A stretch of DNA of 34,092 nucleotides. Source: VRUE01 sp963748075 (GTDB lineage Bacteria; Actinomycetota; Thermoleophilia; Solirubrobacterales; 70-9). The stretch spans positions 1-34,092 of the forward strand of contig CAVVHQ010000004.1 of assembly GCA_963748075.1 (NCBI GenBank), given 5' to 3'. Below are positions 31,626-34,092 of this stretch, piece after piece. The notes beneath the pieces were generated by a model, which saw only the letters and a list, made by a program, of their open reading frames with translations, did no database searches and had not been told where the DNA came from. The position numbers and the translations under genes are program-made. Numbering within the stretch: the stretch's first letter is position 1; every line of letters begins with the position of its first letter.

Positions 31626-32534
31626 ATGGCCGACTGGCGACAGGACAGGCGCGAGGAGCGGCGGCGACAGATCCGCCGCCGACGCCTGCTCGCCGCTGGA
31701 GCGCTGGTCGCGGTCGCCGCGGCGATTGTCGTCGTGCTTGCAGCAGCATCCTCCGGCGATGGCGGGCGCGGTAGTCATTTGAGCCGCTCGGCGGCGCAAA
31801 AGTCGACCGCGCGCTCACAGCCGGGCCGCTCTGGCTCGGGCAAGGTCCGCAACGCCACCCCGCAACCCGGCTGGCGCCCCCACCTCGGCCCGGTGCCGAT
31901 CCTCGAGTACCACGTGCTCGGCAAGGCGCCGCCTGAGGCGCCCTACCCGGAGCTGTACGTCAGCCGCCCCGACTTCCGGCGCCAGATGAACTGGCTCGAC
32001 CGCAACGGCTTCGAGGCGGTCACCCTCGCTCAGGTCGAGGAGGCCTGGTACCGGGGAGGCACGCTGCCCCCGAAGCCGATCGTGATCTCCTTCGACGACG
32101 GATACCGGCCGCAGTTCACATTCGCCCTGCCGCAGCTTCGCCGGCATGGCTGGGCGGGCGTGCTCAACCTGAAGGCGGAAGGGTCGGACCTCTACCGCAG
32201 CAACGTCGAAGCGATGATCGACGCCGGCTGGGAGTTGGCCTCGCACTCGATCCACCACTCCGATTTGACAACGATCGACGCCGCACGGCTTCGCGAAGAA
32301 GTGGCCGCCTCGCGGCGCCTGCTCCAGCGCGAATACGGAGTCCCGGTCGAGAACTTCTGCTACCCGTCTGGCCGCTTCGACGAAACCGTGATCGCCGCCG
32401 TCGAAGCCGCCGGTTACGTCGGCGCGACGACCGAGATCCCCGGCGACGCGAGCCGCGAGAAGCCCCAGGAACTGGCTCGCTTTGAGGTGCTCGGTTCAGC
32501 TGGCGTCAGCGGCGTCGCCGCCGACCTCCGCTGA
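31626..32534 (+). CDS. polysaccharide deacetylase family protein, membrane-anchored
   Basis: 302 residues. A short Arg-rich cytoplasmic N-terminus (1-20) and one membrane helix (about 21-42) are followed by a Ser/Gly-rich linker and a NodB-type domain (about 85-290). The catalytic/metal motif is VISFDDGYRPQF (Asp pair near residue 157), with the metal-binding His motif WELASHSIHHSDLT (SHxxxH) near 205-212 and FCYPSGRFDETV later. Such enzymes remove acetyl groups from cell-wall glycans or peptidoglycan outside the membrane. The start could also be TTG 31620. It is the only plus-strand gene between 9940 and the window end and is divergent from the CCA gene. Confidence 0.88.
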   Translation: MADWRQDRREERRRQIRRRRLLAAGALVAVAAAIVVVLAAASSGDGGRGSHLSRSAAQKSTARSQPGRSGSGKVRNATPQPGWRPHLGPVPILEYHVLGKAPPEAPYPELYVSRPDFRRQMNWLDRNGFEAVTLAQVEEAWYRGGTLPPKPIVISFDDGYRPQFTFALPQLRRHGWAGVLNLKAEGSDLYRSNVEAMIDAGWELASHSIHHSDLTTIDAARLREEVAASRRLLQREYGVPVENFCYPSGRFDETVIAAVEAAGYVGATTEIPGDASREKPQELARFEVLGSAGVSGVAADLR

Positions 32535-32571
32535 CGTCCTGAGCGTGGTGCGGCTGTCGCTCGAACGGGCG

Positions 32572-32690
32572 GAGGGGGATATCCATCTGCCGGATTGGCG
32601 CGACGACGAGTGGGGCCTTGGGTCGACGGCTGCCCGGCCGGGGCGTGGCAACGAGCTCCCGGTAGGCGTGAGTTAGATGGATACCCCCTC
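32572..32690. repeat. 119-bp element bounded by 16-bp inverted repeats
   Basis: The arms at 32572-32588 and 32675-32690 pair over 16 bp with one bulged A (32579). Between them are smaller stems GCCC-GGCCG-GGGC (32632-32644) and GGGGC pairing with GCTCC (32640-32659 area). It fills the gap between the convergent deacetylase and hisF genes. It could be a two-way terminator, a mobile palindromic repeat or a structured RNA; no coding frame looks real. Confidence 0.55.
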
Positions 32691-32702
32691 GCCGGGACCA
32701 CC

Positions 32703-33548
32703 TCACATCCGGACCGGAATGCCGGCGGCGGCCATCTGCTCCTTAGCTTCATGGATGGTGAAGGTGCCGTAGTGGAAGATCGAGGCGCAGAGGACGGCGT
32801 CGGCGCCCCCGTCGGAGATCGCCTCGTTGAGGTGCGCCAGCGTGCCGGCCCCGCCCGAGGCGATCACCGGCACCGGCACCGCCTCGGCCACCGCCCGGGT
32901 CAGCTCGATGTCGTAGCCGTCGTTGGTCCCGTCGCGGTCCATGCTGGTCAGCAGCACCTCGCCAGCGCCGTGCTCGACAGCCTCTTCGGCCCATGAGACC
33001 GCGTCCCGTCCCTCGACCAACTTCCTCCCCCCGTTCACATATACGCCCCAGGTGGGCTGCAACCCCGCCGCCCCCGGACGCGGGAGCCCAGCCGCGTCCA
33101 TATCTGATTCTCGCGGCTGGGCGGGAGCAGAGGAGGCGGCGGGCGTGGTTCTTTTCGCGTCGATCGCGATCACGACGCACTGGGCTCCGAAGTGGTCGGC
33201 CAGCTCGGTCAGCAGCTCGGGACGGGCAAGCGCCGAGGAGTTGACCGAGACCTTGTCGGCGCCGGCGTCGAGCACCGCCTGGGCGTCCGGCACGGAGCGG
33301 ATGCCGCCGCCGATCGTGAACGGGATGAAGACGTTGTCGGCGGTGCGGCGCGCCAGCTCGACGATCGTCTCGCGCCGCTCGTGCGAGGCGGTGATGTCAA
33401 GGAAGACCAGCTCGTCAGCCCCCTCCGCGTCGTAGCGCTCGGCCAGCTCGACCGGGTCGCCGGCATCGCGCAGGCCGACGAAGTTGGTCCCCTTGACGAC
33501 GCGGCCGGCGTCGACGTCGAGGCAGGGGATGACCCGCTTCAGGACCAT
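32703..33548 (-). CDS. hisF: imidazole glycerol phosphate synthase subunit HisF, with insertion
   Basis: 281 residues, about 25-30 longer than usual. HisF is the cyclase that, with HisH, makes imidazole glycerol phosphate in histidine synthesis. Catalytic Asp residues are D11 (VIPCLDVDAGRVVKG) and D130 (CVVIAIDAKR). Other blocks are VSVNSSAL, VYVNGGRKLVEGRDAV, LLTSMDRDGTNDGYDIEL and PVIASGGAGTLAHL. Between AKRT and WGVYVNGG there is an insertion of about 30 residues (about 134-166) rich in Pro, Ala and Gly, and it is encoded around an 11-bp DNA palindrome. The TIM-barrel fold should tolerate it as a surface loop. It follows hisA after a 48-bp gap filled by a hairpin. Confidence 0.95.
   Translation of the reverse strand: MVLKRVIPCLDVDAGRVVKGTNFVGLRDAGDPVELAERYDAEGADELVFLDITASHERRETIVELARRTADNVFIPFTIGGGIRSVPDAQAVLDAGADKVSVNSSALARPELLTELADHFGAQCVVIAIDAKRTTPAASSAPAQPRESDMDAAGLPRPGAAGLQPTWGVYVNGGRKLVEGRDAVSWAEEAVEHGAGEVLLTSMDRDGTNDGYDIELTRAVAEAVPVPVIASGGAGTLAHLNEAISDGGADAVLCASIFHYGTFTIHEAKEQMAAAGIPVRM
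33086..33122. repeat. palindrome inside the hisF insertion
   Basis: GCCCAGCCGCG (33086-33096) and CGCGGCTGGGC (33112-33122) are perfect 11-bp arms around a 15-nt AT-richer centre. The repeat is read in frame within hisF and encodes AQPRESDMDAAG, which other HisF proteins lack. Confidence 0.6.
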
Positions 33549-33561
33549 GATTCCAACCAGT

Positions 33562-33600
33562 GTGACGACTTGTTATCGCTATCCGACAACAACTCGTCAC
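33562..33600. repeat. 39-bp hairpin with GATAG/CTATC loop between hisA and hisF
   Basis: On the minus strand GTGACGAGTTGTTGTCG and CGATAACAAGTCGTCAC pair over 17 positions with one mismatch and one G-T pair around a GATAG loop. The element includes the hisA stop codon and ends 13 bp before hisF. Its apical part (TCG-GATAG-CGA) is identical to that of the hairpin at 12481-12514. Confidence 0.6.
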
Positions 33601-34092
33601 AACGGCTCACGGCGAAGGGCGGCGATCGCTTCTGCGACGGTGAACCTGCGCTCGTAGAGGGCTCGGCCGACGATCGCGCCTTCGACGTTGGCCGGCATCT
33701 CGCGCGCCAGGGCCTCGAGGTGCGACAGGTCGCCGACACCGCCCGAGGCGATCACCTGCGCCTGCGTTGCCGCGGCGATCCGCGCGAGCTCGCCCAGCGC
33801 CGGGCCCTTCATCGTCCCGTCCACCTCGATCGCGGTGCAGAGGAAGCGCGCGACGCCGCGCTCCCCGAGAGCCGCCACCGCCTCAACGACCCCCTCCTTA
33901 CCTGCTTCGGTCCACCCCGCCAGCGCCACCTGGCCGCGACGAGCATCCACCGAGACGACGACGCGCTCCCCGTGCAGTTTCAGCATCTCGTCGAGGAACC
34001 CCGGATCGCGCAACGCAGCCGTCCCGATCACCACGCGCTCGGCCCCGGCGTCCAGCGCGGCGGCCAGGGAATCGGCGTCGCGCAACCCCCCA
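33597..34092 (-). CDS. hisA: HisA/PriA-type isomerase, partial (5' end outside window)
   Basis: The visible 165 C-terminal residues are a half TIM barrel: GGLRDADSLAAALDAGAERVVIGTAALRDPGFL, VVVSVDARRGQVALAGWTE, FLCTAIEVDGTMKGPALGEL, QVIASGGVGDLSHLEALA and VEGAIVGRALYERRFTVAEAI. HisA converts ProFAR to PRFAR in histidine synthesis; in many Actinobacteria the same protein (PriA) also acts in tryptophan synthesis, and the visible part cannot decide this. The gene runs past the right edge. Its stop codon is inside the palindromic element before hisF. Confidence 0.94.
   Translation of the reverse strand, partial: GGLRDADSLAAALDAGAERVVIGTAALRDPGFLDEMLKLHGERVVVSVDARRGQVALAGWTEAGKEGVVEAVAALGERGVARFLCTAIEVDGTMKGPALGELARIAAATQAQVIASGGVGDLSHLEALAREMPANVEGAIVGRALYERRFTVAEAIAALRREPL

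Noticed and set aside
32506..32706. 66-residue minus-strand open frame in the gap after hisF
   Set aside because: Its composition follows the inverted repeats and there is no ribosome site or promoter; the region is better explained as a structured element.
1..34092. tRNA, rRNA, CRISPR, insertion sequences or prophage genes
   Set aside because: No cloverleaf-like sequence, regular repeat array, transposase motif or phage gene was recognised on either strand.

Overview
This is a GC-rich chromosomal segment (roughly 70% GC by eye) from an actinobacterium. Three things point to the class Thermoleophilia (Solirubrobacterales-like): the bacterial translation/isoprenoid/histidine gene order, a pgsA / FHA (GarA-like) / MerR (FtsR-like) cluster typical of Actinobacteria, and an RsiG-like anti-sigma protein of the short kind known from deep-branching Actinobacteria. 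The assignment is inferred from gene content only. No rRNA, tRNA, CRISPR array, IS element or phage gene was seen; this is mostly core chromosome.

Layout. Positions 53-12987 are a mixed region of short units on both strands: a frameshifted FUSC-type membrane protein, ccdA, a small hypothetical protein, a cupin, dinB, an RlpA-like cell-wall protein, a wax ester synthase/diacylglycerol acyltransferase, a secreted metalloprotease-like protein, glutamine-dependent NAD synthetase, a PaaI-type thioesterase, a proline-rich anchored anti-sigma-like protein, a frameshifted AGPS-like FAD oxidase and an SRPBCC protein. Positions 12997-14514 carry the regulatory set rsiG-like / FHA / MerR. From 14608 to 34092 almost everything is on the minus strand and tightly packed, many genes overlapping by 4 bp. 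Read in the direction of transcription: hisA (cut by the window edge), hisF; CCA nucleotidyltransferase (frameshifted), yggS, sepF, proC, yggT, lspA, an S4-less RluA-type pseudouridine synthase; rpsB, tsf, pyrH, frr, uppS, cdsA, dxr, rseP, a long-chain acyl-CoA ligase, ispG, proS, pgsA. A polysaccharide deacetylase lies on the plus strand between the CCA gene and hisF.

How the genes work together. The large minus-strand block joins ribosome function (S2, EF-Ts, RRF, ProRS), UMP kinase, the MEP isoprenoid pathway (dxr, ispG) and its undecaprenyl use (uppS), phospholipid synthesis (cdsA, pgsA) and envelope proteolysis (rseP, lspA). The rsiG-like/FHA/MerR operon has a clear sigma-70-type promoter with a 17-bp dyad over its -35 box, suggesting autoregulation by the MerR protein.

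The most interesting signals are: (1) an RsiG-like protein carrying the c-di-GMP-binding signature in one operon with GarA-like and FtsR-like proteins; (2) an in-frame palindromic insertion inside hisF; (3) two hairpins in different intergenic gaps that share an identical apical stem-loop but have different, self-complementary basal arms; (4) a perfect 28-bp palindrome between the divergent cupin and dinB genes; (5) an approximately 120-bp inverted-repeat element after hisF; and (6) many genes with TANNNT 6-9 nt before the start codon, indicating leaderless transcription. Three genes carry frameshifts, two of them one base short in a C or G run, so sequencing error has to be excluded before calling them pseudogenes.
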